Origin: Tumebacillus avium
GTDB lineage: Bacteria > Bacillota > Bacilli > Tumebacillales > Tumebacillaceae
Reading direction: 5' to 3'
Assembly: GCF_002162355.1 (NCBI RefSeq)
Contig: NZ_CP021434.1
Location: 1,334,501 to 1,398,500 of the forward strand
DNA: 64,000 bases
Of the stretch, positions 1-7,046 are shown piece after piece. Position 1 is the first letter of the stretch. Each line of letters begins with the position of its first letter. Made by a program: the position numbers and the translations under genes. The notes under the pieces are model-generated. The model was not told where the DNA came from and made no database searches. It saw nothing but the letters and a program-made list of their open reading frames with translations.

Positions 1-670
1 GCGAGCCGTCCCGCCCCGGGCCGATGATGACTTTCTTCGCCTGAATTCCTTCCCCGTTTTTCAACACGACGCCCGTCACGTTCAGCCCGTCCGCCGTCTT
101 TTCCACGAGGATGTCTTCCACAAACGTCTTAAAGCGCGTCTCGATCCGACCCTCCAAGGTGCGGAAAATGTTGGCGAGGATCTTCAAGTTCTCCTCGGTG
201 CCCAGATGGCGCACTCTTGCTTTGAGCAGCTTGAGTCCCGCCGCCGCAGCCTGCCGCTCGATCGAGGCCACATCGCGCGTCGTCGGGTCGGTGATCTGCA
301 AGGTCCCGCCGTGGGCGATGTTGATCTCATCGGCATATTCGATCAGCTTCAGCACGTCGGACGGCGGCAGATAATCCTGCATCCAGCCGCCAAATTCGGT
401 GGTCAGGTTAAACTTCCCGTCGCTGTACGCCCCTGCGCCGCCCCAGCCTGCGGTGATCGAGCAGGCGGGCAGGCAACCGGCATATTCCTTCTTCTGATGC
501 GCCGGCGGGCACTTAGTCAGCTTTTCTTCTAAGATCGGGCAGTTGCGCCGGAAAATATCATGACCTTTATCGATCAGGAGCACCTTCTTGTTCGGATCGA
601 GGTGCGTCAGTTCATACGCTGCAAAAATACCGCTAGGACCGGCTCCGACAATGACCACATCATACAACAT
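1..670 (-). CDS. NAD(P)/FAD-dependent oxidoreductase, 3' part cut by window edge
   Basis: The frame starts at the ATG read leftward from base 670 and is still open at base 1, so only the first 223 residues are visible. They begin MLYDVVIVGAGPSGIFAAYE, a Rossmann dinucleotide-binding motif (GxGxxG), as in FAD-dependent dehydrogenases of the NAD(FAD)-utilising family. A Cys-bearing stretch (CPILEEKLTKCPP) and GWGGAGAYSDGKFNL match that family, whose substrates are largely unknown. A ribosome binding site AAAGGGG lies about 11 bases upstream. A purine riboswitch with its own promoter precedes the gene, so expression probably responds to a purine. The reaction cannot be read from this fragment. 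Confidence 0.88.
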   Translation of the reverse strand, partial: MLYDVVIVGAGPSGIFAAYELTHLDPNKKVLLIDKGHDIFRRNCPILEEKLTKCPPAHQKKEYAGCLPACSITAGWGGAGAYSDGKFNLTTEFGGWMQDYLPPSDVLKLIEYADEINIAHGGTLQITDPTTRDVASIERQAAAAGLKLLKARVRHLGTEENLKILANIFRTLEGRIETRFKTFVEDILVEKTADGLNVTGVVLKNGEGIQAKKVIIGPGRDGS

Positions 671-718
671 TGTTCGGGTATCCCCTTTCTGCTTGTAAAT
701 TCAGAGAATATCTTGGAA

Positions 719-856
719 ATAAAAAAGGCTCCCGTTAAGCATCTGACCACTGCTGCCTGCACGTGCCGCTTTTGCCACACGTGTCAGACATCGTAGTCAG
801 CTCTTCTCGGGAGCCGGTAGAAACGCTGAGCCATATCCTCAGCCTATACGAGCCGT
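719..856 (-). promoter_or_regulatory. Purine (guanine-class) riboswitch with terminator platform
   Basis: On the minus strand, 852 to 789 folds as a purine aptamer. P1 is UCGUA/UACGA. The P2 loop carries GGAUAUGG, J2/3 is GUUUCUACC, L3 is CCGAGAA and J3/1 is GACUACG. The base equivalent to position 74 is C, which selects guanine or hypoxanthine over adenine. Downstream, CGGGAGCC followed by U6 (complement of 727-734 and 721-726) pairs with GGCUCCCG (complement of 815-808), which is the 5' strand of P3. The terminator and the aptamer therefore exclude each other, which predicts that ligand turns the gene ON. The ligand and the direction are inference; the aptamer consensus is clear. Confidence 0.88.
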
Positions 857-868
857 TCAACGACTCTT

Positions 869-898
869 ATCATACAAGAAAACACGAACATTCGTCAA
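869..898 (-). promoter_or_regulatory. Sigma-A promoter for the riboswitch-flavoprotein transcript
   Basis: On the minus strand TTGACG (898-893) and TATGAT (874-869) are separated by 18 bases, just upstream of the riboswitch aptamer. The -35 element lies beside the stop codon of the upstream GNAT gene. Confidence 0.75.
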
Positions 899-905
899 TA
901 CCCTT

Positions 906-1457
906 TCACTTTTGTTCGTATTCGTACTTCAGCATTCCATACACCATCAGGTCGCGAAATTCACCGAAAACAAAGGTGTAGTCGCGCAGCACGCCTTCTT
1001 GTGTAAAGCCGACCTTCTCGAACAGTCTGCGGCTGGCGATGTTTCCCGGCTCGACCATGCCTTGGATGCGGTGCAGGCCCATCTCCTCGAAGCCGTACGA
1101 AATCATTCGATGTAACGCTTCGGTCATGATGCCCTGCTGCCAATACTCTTTGCGCAGCACGACGACCATCTCCGCATTGAACTGATCGGGCATCCAGTTA
1201 TAAAAGCCGCAGTTGCCGATCAATTTGCCGCTTTCCTTCCATTCGATCCCGAGGCGCAGACCCCGTTGCTCGCGGAACATGGTGTCATACTTCTCGATCG
1301 CCTGATCGACCCGCTCGATGTTTTCAAACGGCTCCGTGCCATAATATTTCATCACTTCAAAATCGGACAGATACACAAACAGATCTTCCGCATCCGATGG
1401 CACCACCTGCCGGAGCACCAGCCGCTCCGTTTCCAGTCTCGGAAAGACCAATTTCAT
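906..1457 (-). CDS. GNAT family N-acetyltransferase (RimJ/RimL type)
   Basis: 183 residues starting MKLVFPRLETERLVLRQVVP, the typical opening of RimJ/RimL-like acetyltransferases that move acetyl from acetyl-CoA to an amine. The acetyl-CoA loop is degenerate (LRKEYWQQGIMTEAL, near 100-114), and the C-terminal half has NIASRRLFEKVGF, the usual family signature near 140. Length is normal. AAAGGAG sits about 11 bases before the ATG. The gene stands alone between the riboswitch promoter and the FusB-like unit. Whether the substrate is a ribosomal protein, a small molecule or an antibiotic cannot be told from sequence. Confidence 0.9.
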   Translation of the reverse strand: MKLVFPRLETERLVLRQVVPSDAEDLFVYLSDFEVMKYYGTEPFENIERVDQAIEKYDTMFREQRGLRLGIEWKESGKLIGNCGFYNWMPDQFNAEMVVVLRKEYWQQGIMTEALHRMISYGFEEMGLHRIQGMVEPGNIASRRLFEKVGFTQEGVLRDYTFVFGEFRDLMVYGMLKYEYEQK

Positions 1458-1503
1458 CGCGTTCCACTCTCCTTTATCAGCAGTATAAGGGGCGAAGAAC
1501 CAA

Positions 1504-1532
1504 TTGCCAACCGCTATGAAATCGTCTATACT
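1504..1532 (+). promoter_or_regulatory. Sigma-A promoter of the fusB-like attenuator transcript
   Basis: TTGCCA (1504-1509), 17-base spacer, TATACT (1527-1532). The predicted start near 1539 leaves a leader of about 150 nucleotides that holds the leader ORF and the attenuator hairpins. Confidence 0.75.
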
Positions 1533-1570
1533 TTTTCCAATTCCAATTCATGAAACGGGGGCCTAATCTT

Positions 1571-1600
1571 ATGGCAATACGCACTAATCTGTTTCAGTAG
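1571..1600 (+). CDS. Leader peptide MAIRTNLFQ of the fusB-like attenuator
   Basis: Nine codons, ATG at 1571 and TAG at 1598-1600, preceded by GGGGG about nine bases upstream. An in-frame ATG at 1550 would give a 16-residue version, MKRGPNLMAIRTNLFQ, but it has no visible ribosome binding site and lies only about 11 bases from the predicted transcript start. The last codons contain attenuator segment 1 (CTGTTTC, 1589-1595), and the stop codon touches segment 2. A leader ORF of this size overlapping segment 1 is what ermC-type translational attenuators show. Translation is inferred. Confidence 0.62.
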   Translation: MAIRTNLFQ

Positions 1601-1683
1601 AAACAGAAGAATCGTATACCCAATTCATTCTTCTGTTTCTGCTCTCGTCGTGTTCCACCAATCTAACGAGAAGAAACAGGAGG
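1589..1683 (+). promoter_or_regulatory. Four-segment translational attenuator controlling the fusB-like gene
   Basis: Segment 1 CTGTTTC (1589-1595) pairs with segment 2 GAAACAG (1600-1606). Extended segment 2 AGAAACAGAAGAAT (1599-1612) pairs perfectly over 14 bp with segment 3 ATTCTTCTGTTTCT (1627-1640). Segment 3 (1629-1648) pairs instead with segment 4 (1666-1683): TCTCGT with ACGAGA, a two-base bulge, CTGTTTCT with AGAAACAG, then TCTT with GAGG, burying the whole AGGAGG ribosome binding site (1678-1683). A ribosome stalled early in the leader would mask segment 1, allow 2:3 and free the site. The pairings are seen; the mechanism is inferred by analogy with ermC and staphylococcal fusB. Confidence 0.8.
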
Positions 1684-1692
1684 TACTTCCCC

Positions 1693-2361
1693 ATGACACA
1701 AGAACAAACGATGGTGCCGTTTCTGCACCCCTACCAGGCCAATTTTATCCGCCACCAACTGCTGCAACTGATCGGCGCTTTCTATTTTGCAGGTGACCAC
1801 CGCGTGCTGGCGGCGTCCCGCGAAGGCGTGGAAGACACGATTCTTTCCACCTTCCCCGGCGCGACCCCGGAACAGCGTGCCCTGCTGCAAGATGCGAAGA
1901 ACGTCCGTGACAAAGATGAGCTGAAAGTGTACATGAGCCGTCTGGAACCGCACGTGATCCCGTTCCCGGAAATCACGGCGCCAGAGATCCGCAAGCTGTT
2001 CCCGAAGGTGAAGAAGCTCGTCCTGCCCGACCTGCAGTCGATCGACCGCTCCAAGCTGACCTACCTCGGCTGGCGCGACATCGCAACGAGCAGCCTCTAT
2101 CTGGTCTATCGCAACGGCGACAAGTGGGCCGGCAAAGAGTTCAAATTCGTGCCGGGACCGAAAAACCGCACGATGATCTGCACCTGGTGCCATACGACCG
2201 GTTCGGGCGATGATGTGGCATTGGTTACATCGCGGGTAAAAACCAAGGTTGTGGACGGGTACAAGACGCTGGGCAACCATCTGTGCCTGGACAGTGCCGT
2301 ATGCAATTCACGCATCACCTCGACAACGGAGATGGAAGCGATGTTGGCTTCCTTGCGATAA
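1693..2361 (+). CDS. FusB/FusC-family elongation factor G-binding protein
   Basis: 222 residues. The N-terminal half is helical and matches the EF-G-binding domain; the C-terminal half is a treble-clef zinc finger with Cys163, Cys166, Cys198 and Cys204 (CTWC and CLDSAVC). Family members bind EF-G on the ribosome and help it leave, which rescues translation from fusidic acid in staphylococci. Many Bacillota carry chromosomal homologues of uncertain role. The ribosome binding site AGGAGG lies nine bases before the ATG and is the target of the upstream attenuator, so expression is probably induced by translational stress. A terminator follows. Actual fusidic acid resistance is inference. Confidence 0.87.
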   Translation: MTQEQTMVPFLHPYQANFIRHQLLQLIGAFYFAGDHRVLAASREGVEDTILSTFPGATPEQRALLQDAKNVRDKDELKVYMSRLEPHVIPFPEITAPEIRKLFPKVKKLVLPDLQSIDRSKLTYLGWRDIATSSLYLVYRNGDKWAGKEFKFVPGPKNRTMICTWCHTTGSGDDVALVTSRVKTKVVDGYKTLGNHLCLDSAVCNSRITSTTEMEAMLASLR

Positions 2362-2373
2362 CCCATCACACCC

Positions 2374-2400
2374 GGGAGCATATTTTCATGCTCCCTTTTT
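2374..2400 (+). terminator. Terminator of the fusB-like gene
   Basis: GGGAGCAT (2374-2381), six-base loop, ATGCTCCC (2388-2395), then T5. Confidence 0.9.
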
Positions 2401-2417
2401 GTATAGGAGGACATACG

Positions 2418-3290
2418 ATGTTACCCACGATGCAGCACACCATCGACGTAAGCGGCACCCGCCTCGCCGTCTATGAATGGAGCCAGACTGGCGACCCGGT
2501 CGTCTTTTTGCATTTTCTAAACGGCAATGCCTCGACTTGGAACGGCGTGATCCCCTTTTTTGAAAAAGAGTACCGGGCAATCGGCATCGACTTGCGCGGT
2601 CACGGACGGTCCGATCAGCCGGAGAGCGGCTACGACCTGCCCACGCTCGCTGCCGATGTGGCGGGCGTGCTGGACGCGCTGGGCATCGACAGCGCCCATT
2701 TTGTCGGCTCCTCGCTGGGCTGCCATGTCGCGTTGCAACTGGCCTCCGAGTATCCGGAGCGCGTGCGCTCGCTGGCTTTTTCCGACGGGGCGCTGTCCGA
2801 TGCGTCCTGCCCGAACGGCGAGGAAGTCACGCTGGAAGAGGTTGTCCAACCGTACATGGCACAACCGCTGCCCGTGTTTGACAGCGTGGATGACTACTTG
2901 ATCCACGCCCGCGAGCGTTACGGAGAGCTGTGGAACGAGACGCGGGAACGGGCGGTGCGCGATGGATATCTGGCTTCGCTGCGTCGCTTGCCGGATGGGA
3001 AACTGACTTTCAAGACGAGCAAAGAGACGGAGCTGCAGGTGATCGAGGGGATCTACCGGGTCTGCGTCGCCGACCTCTATGCCCGCGTGCAGTGCCCCGT
3101 CCTGTTTTTGCCGGCTGCGATTCACAGATTTTATGACTTCAAGCTGGAGCATATCGCCCGCCTGCAGCAAGTGCTCACCGCGCACAGCAAAGTCGTGGTC
3201 ATCCCAAACACGATGCATGTGATGGTCTATGACTTCGCGGAGGAACTCAGTCGGGAAATCCTCGCTTTCTACCAAGAGATCGGCGCATAA
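2418..3290 (+). CDS. Alpha/beta-fold hydrolase
   Basis: 290 residues. The start chosen is the ATG after AGGAGG at 2406-2411; an upstream in-frame extension overlaps the fusB-like gene and its terminator. The fold is evident from VVFLHFLNGNAST (oxyanion region), DLRGHGRSDQP, the nucleophile elbow GSSLG with Ser99, and a late catalytic His near 267 (PNTMHVM). Such proteins cleave esters, lactones or C-C bonds in the cytoplasm. There is no signal peptide. The preceding terminator separates it from the fusB-like gene, so it probably uses a weak promoter of its own or readthrough. The substrate is unknown. Confidence 0.88.
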   Translation: MLPTMQHTIDVSGTRLAVYEWSQTGDPVVFLHFLNGNASTWNGVIPFFEKEYRAIGIDLRGHGRSDQPESGYDLPTLAADVAGVLDALGIDSAHFVGSSLGCHVALQLASEYPERVRSLAFSDGALSDASCPNGEEVTLEEVVQPYMAQPLPVFDSVDDYLIHARERYGELWNETRERAVRDGYLASLRRLPDGKLTFKTSKETELQVIEGIYRVCVADLYARVQCPVLFLPAAIHRFYDFKLEHIARLQQVLTAHSKVVVIPNTMHVMVYDFAEELSREILAFYQEIGA

Positions 3291-3291
3291 A

Positions 3292-3328
3292 AAAGCGGAG
3301 CAGCCACATGTGCTGCTTCGCTTTTCTG
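3292..3328. terminator. Bidirectional terminator between convergent genes
   Basis: AAAAGCGgAGCAGC pairs with GCTGCTtCGCTTTT. A-run and T-run at the two ends serve the hydrolase on plus and hrpB on minus. Confidence 0.8.
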
Positions 3329-3341
3329 CTTATACGCTTGT

Positions 3342-5804
3342 TTACGTCCCGCGCGGTTTCGCCCGGTTGGTCGGCACGGCGCTGTATGGGTCGTCCGGCC
3401 AGTGGTGCTTGGGGTAGCGGCCTTTGAGGTCTTTTTTCACCTCGAAGTAAGCGTTTTGCCAAAAGCTGGCCAGATCGCGCGTCACCTGTACCGGACGATG
3501 CGCCGGAGAGAGCAGATGCAAGGTCAGCGGCACGCGTCCGTGCGCGATGCGCGGCGTCTCTTTCAGGCCAAACATCTCCTGCAGGCGGACGGCCAGCACC
3601 GGCGCGTCCCCGTCGCTGTAGTCGATCGGGATGCGCGAACCGCTTGGCACCGTCAAATGAGTCGGCGCATGATCGTCCAGTTCGCGGCGCTGGTCCCACG
3701 AGAGCATGTTTTCCAAAATGGAGATCAGGTGCAGCCGCTGCAGGTCATCGCGATTTTTCAACCCATAGAGGTGCGGGGCCAGCCAGTCTTCCAAGGTTTC
3801 GGTCAGCCCTGCCCGCGACACATCCGGCCAGGACGGGTCGTGGCGGTGCATGAAGGCGAGGCGCTCTTGGAACTGCCGGGCCGCTTTTGTCCACGGCAGG
3901 ATGTCCAGGCCTTCCGCCGCGACCCCTTTGATCAGTGCCGCCAGCACCTCTTCCGCGCCGGGGTTGTGCAGAGGGGATTCCTTCAGCAAAAGCGCCCCGA
4001 GCTTCTCCCGATTGCGTGACCGCACCGCTTGTGCGGCGGGCTCCCACTCGATGATGTGCTCAGTGCGGATCTGCTCGGGGAAATGTTCTCTCAGTTGCGA
4101 CTCCTCGATTTCTGCGGCGAGGAAAATCCGGCTTTCTGCCCCGTGGTCGTCCAGTTCGGCCGCGACGAGGTACGGGACAAACGACAGGGGTTGGGCATCG
4201 ACAAACGCCGCCCCGCGCCCGTTGCGCAGCAGAAAGCGCCCGTTCCCGCGCCGCTGCGCGATCCGGTCGGGGTAGGCAAACGCGAGCAGGAGTCCGAGGT
4301 GTGCCAGATTCGCTTTTTCCTCCGCTTTCAGGCCAAGCGTGCGCTTCCACTGGTTCGCTTCGGCAACCATGCGGCGGTCAGCATGCCCGGCACGCAGCGC
4401 TTCGATGCGCAGGCGCAGGTCGGCGTCTCGGTCTTTGAGAAAATCCCGCTCCTTCAGCACCGCCGCCAGTTCGCAGGCCAGCCCGCCAAGCTGCAACGGC
4501 ACCGCCTTCAGCACCATGTGCGCCAGGCGCGGGTGCAAGCCAAACTCCGCCATTCTTTTGCCGTGTTCGGTCAGCGCCCCCGTTTCGGTCAGCGCGCCGA
4601 GCTGGACGAGCAGTTCCCGCGCTTGCGAAAAAGCCGCTGCGGGCGGCGCATCCATCCACGCCAGATCGGCCGGATCGGTCACGCCCCACACCGCCAGTTC
4701 CAAAGCCAGCGGAGCGAGGTCCGCCTCCAGAATCTCCGGCGTGCTGCGTACGGGGAGCCCTTTGTCCTCATGCTCCGTCCACAAGCGGAAGCACACGCCC
4801 GGAGCCACGCGTCCGGCCCGGCCGCGCCGCTGTTCGGCCGACGCACGCGACACCGTGACCGTCTCCAGCCGTGCCATGCCTGTCCGAGGTGAAAAGCGCG
4901 GCACGCGCATCAATCCGCTGTCGATGACAACTCGCACGCCTTCCACCGTCAAGCTCGTCTCGGCGATTGAGGTAGCCAGCACGATTTTGCGCTCGCCGGG
5001 GATGCTCGGCGCGATCGCCGCATCCTGCGCCTCCCGCGCCAAAGTGCCGTGGAGCGGCATGATCTTCACGCCGCGCCCAAGCCCTTGCTCGTGCAGCAGC
5101 GACTCGACGCGCCGAATCTCGCCCGCTCCCGGCAAAAAGACGAGCAGGTCGCCTTCTTCCGCCGCCAGCGCTTCTTTGATCGTCCGCACCGCGACCGGTT
5201 CGATCCGCCCTTCGGCGCGGCGTTCGAGAAACCGCGTTTCCACCGGGAAGGCGCGACCTTCGCTTTTCAACACCGGCGCGTCGCCAAGCAGCGCGGCGAC
5301 CGGTTCCGCTTCCAGCGTCGCCGACATCACCAGCACGCGGAGGTCTTCGCGCAGCAGTTGCTGCGATTGCAGGCACAGAGCCAGTCCGAGATCGCCGTGT
5401 AGGTTGCGCTCATGGAACTCGTCAAAGATCACGATGCCGACGTCTTCCAGCGCCGGGTCGTTTTGCAGCATTCGGGTCAAGACGCCTTCGGTGATCACTT
5501 CGATCCGCGTTTTCGGCCCGACTTTCGTATCCATCCGCACCCGGTAGCCGACCGTTTCCCCCGCTTGTTCGCCAAGCTGACGCGCCATAAACGCCGCCGC
5601 AGCCCGCGCGGCCAGACGGCGCGGTTCAAGCATGACGATCTTTTTCCCTTGCAGCCAAGCTTCCCCGAGCAGCGCCAGCGGCACCCGCGTCGTCTTCCCC
5701 GCCCCAGGCGCTGCGACCAGCACGGCATTTTCCCGCGTGCGCAGGGTCGCTTGAAGTGCAGGGAGCACTGCATCTATTGGTAAGGTGAGCATGTTGTGCG
5801 TCAC
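3342..5804 (-). CDS. hrpB: ATP-dependent helicase HrpB (DEAH family)
   Basis: About 820 residues from the GTG at 5804, which follows GGGAG by seven bases; an ATG four codons later (5792) is equally possible. The protein starts near MLTLPIDAVLPALQATL and has Walker A (AAPGAGKTTRVP), the DEFH box (VIFDEFHERN), SAT (VMSATLEA) and the motif VI region EQRRGRAGR, followed by the HA2-like and long C-terminal domains typical of HrpB. HrpB proteins are superfamily 2 RNA-helicase-like ATPases of poorly defined cellular role. The open frame runs up to 5888, but that extension covers a plus-strand promoter and is unlikely to be translated. It stands as a single gene. Confidence 0.93.
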   Translation of the reverse strand: MTHNMLTLPIDAVLPALQATLRTRENAVLVAAPGAGKTTRVPLALLGEAWLQGKKIVMLEPRRLAARAAAAFMARQLGEQAGETVGYRVRMDTKVGPKTRIEVITEGVLTRMLQNDPALEDVGIVIFDEFHERNLHGDLGLALCLQSQQLLREDLRVLVMSATLEAEPVAALLGDAPVLKSEGRAFPVETRFLERRAEGRIEPVAVRTIKEALAAEEGDLLVFLPGAGEIRRVESLLHEQGLGRGVKIMPLHGTLAREAQDAAIAPSIPGERKIVLATSIAETSLTVEGVRVVIDSGLMRVPRFSPRTGMARLETVTVSRASAEQRRGRAGRVAPGVCFRLWTEHEDKGLPVRSTPEILEADLAPLALELAVWGVTDPADLAWMDAPPAAAFSQARELLVQLGALTETGALTEHGKRMAEFGLHPRLAHMVLKAVPLQLGGLACELAAVLKERDFLKDRDADLRLRIEALRAGHADRRMVAEANQWKRTLGLKAEEKANLAHLGLLLAFAYPDRIAQRRGNGRFLLRNGRGAAFVDAQPLSFVPYLVAAELDDHGAESRIFLAAEIEESQLREHFPEQIRTEHIIEWEPAAQAVRSRNREKLGALLLKESPLHNPGAEEVLAALIKGVAAEGLDILPWTKAARQFQERLAFMHRHDPSWPDVSRAGLTETLEDWLAPHLYGLKNRDDLQRLHLISILENMLSWDQRRELDDHAPTHLTVPSGSRIPIDYSDGDAPVLAVRLQEMFGLKETPRIAHGRVPLTLHLLSPAHRPVQVTRDLASFWQNAYFEVKKDLKGRYPKHHWPDDPYSAVPTNRAKPRGT

Positions 5805-5816
5805 TCCATTCTCCCG

Positions 5817-5846
5817 TTGACAATACTTCCCTCTGCCATCTATAGT
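5817..5846 (+). promoter_or_regulatory. Near-consensus sigma-A promoter
   Basis: TTGACA (5817-5822), 18-base spacer, TATAGT (5841-5846). It drives the small ORF at 5889 and, if the terminator at 5950 is bypassed, the GNAT gene at 6031. Confidence 0.8.
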
Positions 5847-5888
5847 GGTGTTGTAAGAACATTCTAACGAACTTGGAGGTGAGGTCAA

Positions 5889-5960
5889 ATGAAAACGACA
5901 ATCTCATGTTTTTCATTTGTTGCCCCCTCGACACCGGTATGCACTTTACGCCGCGGGTAA
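5889..5960 (+). CDS. 23-residue small ORF ending inside a terminator (candidate leader peptide)
   Basis: ATG at 5889 preceded by a very strong site, GGAGGTGAGG, with good spacing, and by a near-consensus promoter. The peptide opens MKTTISCFSF, is Ser/Thr/Pro/Cys rich with two Cys, and ends LRRG. Its TAA (5958-5960) lies at the top of the intrinsic terminator hairpin, so a terminating ribosome would sit on the hairpin and disturb it. This is the geometry of a transcription-attenuation leader for the GNAT gene downstream. It could also be an independent small protein gene with its own terminator. No family is recognised. Confidence 0.6.
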   Translation: MKTTISCFSFVAPSTPVCTLRRG

Positions 5961-5978
5961 CGACCTGCGGCTTTTTTT
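5950..5978 (+). terminator. Intrinsic terminator or attenuator upstream of the GNAT gene
   Basis: GCCGCGGGT (5950-5958), AACG loop, ACCTGCGGC (5963-5971), T7. It is nested inside a second potential stem, CCCCCTCGA (5923-5931) with TCGAGGGGG (5985-5993). Confidence 0.85.
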
Positions 5979-6030
5979 ATTGCTTCGAGGGGGTTGGTCG
6001 GATTTGATCAACCATAAAGGGGTATGATGT

Positions 6031-6891
6031 ATGACAAACTTTCGGATTCAGGAAATACTGATTTTTACGCCAGAAGAGACAGCAGACGTGGCGCGGCTGG
6101 AACAGCTCTGCAACGACGCGGAAAATATGAACCTGCGCATCGGCACCGAATACTTTTCCGACCGGCCGGGTGATAAGCCGTTTGACTTCCTCTATTACGA
6201 AGACGGGCACTTGCTTGGCTACCTATGCTGGTTCACGCTGGACGGCAAGGAAGCGGAGATCATGGGCATGGTGCATCCTGATCACCGCAGGCGGGGCATT
6301 TTCACCAAGCTCTTGCAGGCGGCCGACCAAGAGATGCGTTTGCATGGTATCGAGAGCTTGCTGTATGTGGTGAATGCCAAGTCCCGCTCCGGAGAGGCGT
6401 TTGCCGAACACCTCGGGGCGGCGTACCGCAATGCGGAATACTCGATGACCTTACGAGACTTCCAGCCGCCGACAACACGCCATGACGCGCTGCATCTGCG
6501 GACGGCGACCTCTGCGGACTTTGAATTTATGGTCGCCTGCTCGTCCCAGGCGTTTGGCGATCCTGAAGACTGGACACGCGACCTGCTGACCCGCACCGCC
6601 GGGCCGAAGCGCACCGCCTACATCGCCGAGCGGGACGGCACGCCAATCGCCATGATCCGCGTCCTCCGCTCCGAAGCTGCCATCGCCGACATTCACGGTT
6701 TTGCCGTCCTGCCTGCCGTTCAAGGGCATGGCTATGGTCGCCAGATTCTCGCCGATACGGTGCAGTTACTTTTGCAAGAAGGGCGCACGGGGATCAACCT
6801 CGATGTTGTCACCGAAAACGAGCGCGCCTTGCGCCTTTATGAAAGCGTCGGCTTCGAAGTCTCCTCGGCGTTTCGCTATTATGCACGTTAA
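6031..6891 (+). CDS. Double-domain GNAT N-acetyltransferase
   Basis: 286 residues with two GNAT folds. In the first, VHPDHRRRGIFTKLL (near 85-100) is the acetyl-CoA loop; in the second, VLPAVQGHGYGRQILADTV (near 230-250) plays that role, followed by NERALRLYESVGFEV. Two-domain proteins of this type occur widely in Bacillota, often with one domain catalytic. AAAGGGG lies about nine bases before the ATG. The gene lies downstream of a small ORF and terminator, so transcription may be attenuated. The acetyl acceptor is unknown; antibiotic or polyamine acetylation are possible but not shown. Confidence 0.88.
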   Translation: MTNFRIQEILIFTPEETADVARLEQLCNDAENMNLRIGTEYFSDRPGDKPFDFLYYEDGHLLGYLCWFTLDGKEAEIMGMVHPDHRRRGIFTKLLQAADQEMRLHGIESLLYVVNAKSRSGEAFAEHLGAAYRNAEYSMTLRDFQPPTTRHDALHLRTATSADFEFMVACSSQAFGDPEDWTRDLLTRTAGPKRTAYIAERDGTPIAMIRVLRSEAAIADIHGFAVLPAVQGHGYGRQILADTVQLLLQEGRTGINLDVVTENERALRLYESVGFEVSSAFRYYAR

Positions 6892-6896
6892 ACCGC

Positions 6897-6930
6897 AACC
6901 CCTTTTGCCGCTGGCAGAAGGGGTTCTTGC
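6897..6930 (+). terminator. Probable terminator after the GNAT gene
   Basis: AACCCCTTtTGCC (6897-6909) pairs with GGCAgAAGGGGTT (6913-6925). The T-tract is weak. Confidence 0.5.
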
Positions 6931-7046
6931 TTGCGATACCAAAAAGTGTATCGATTCTCAACTAAATTCTCAACAAAAATGCTGAAGAGATGGTATGATG
7001 TTGAACTAGATGTATTCTTATGATGATCCCGGAGGAGAAAACTACA

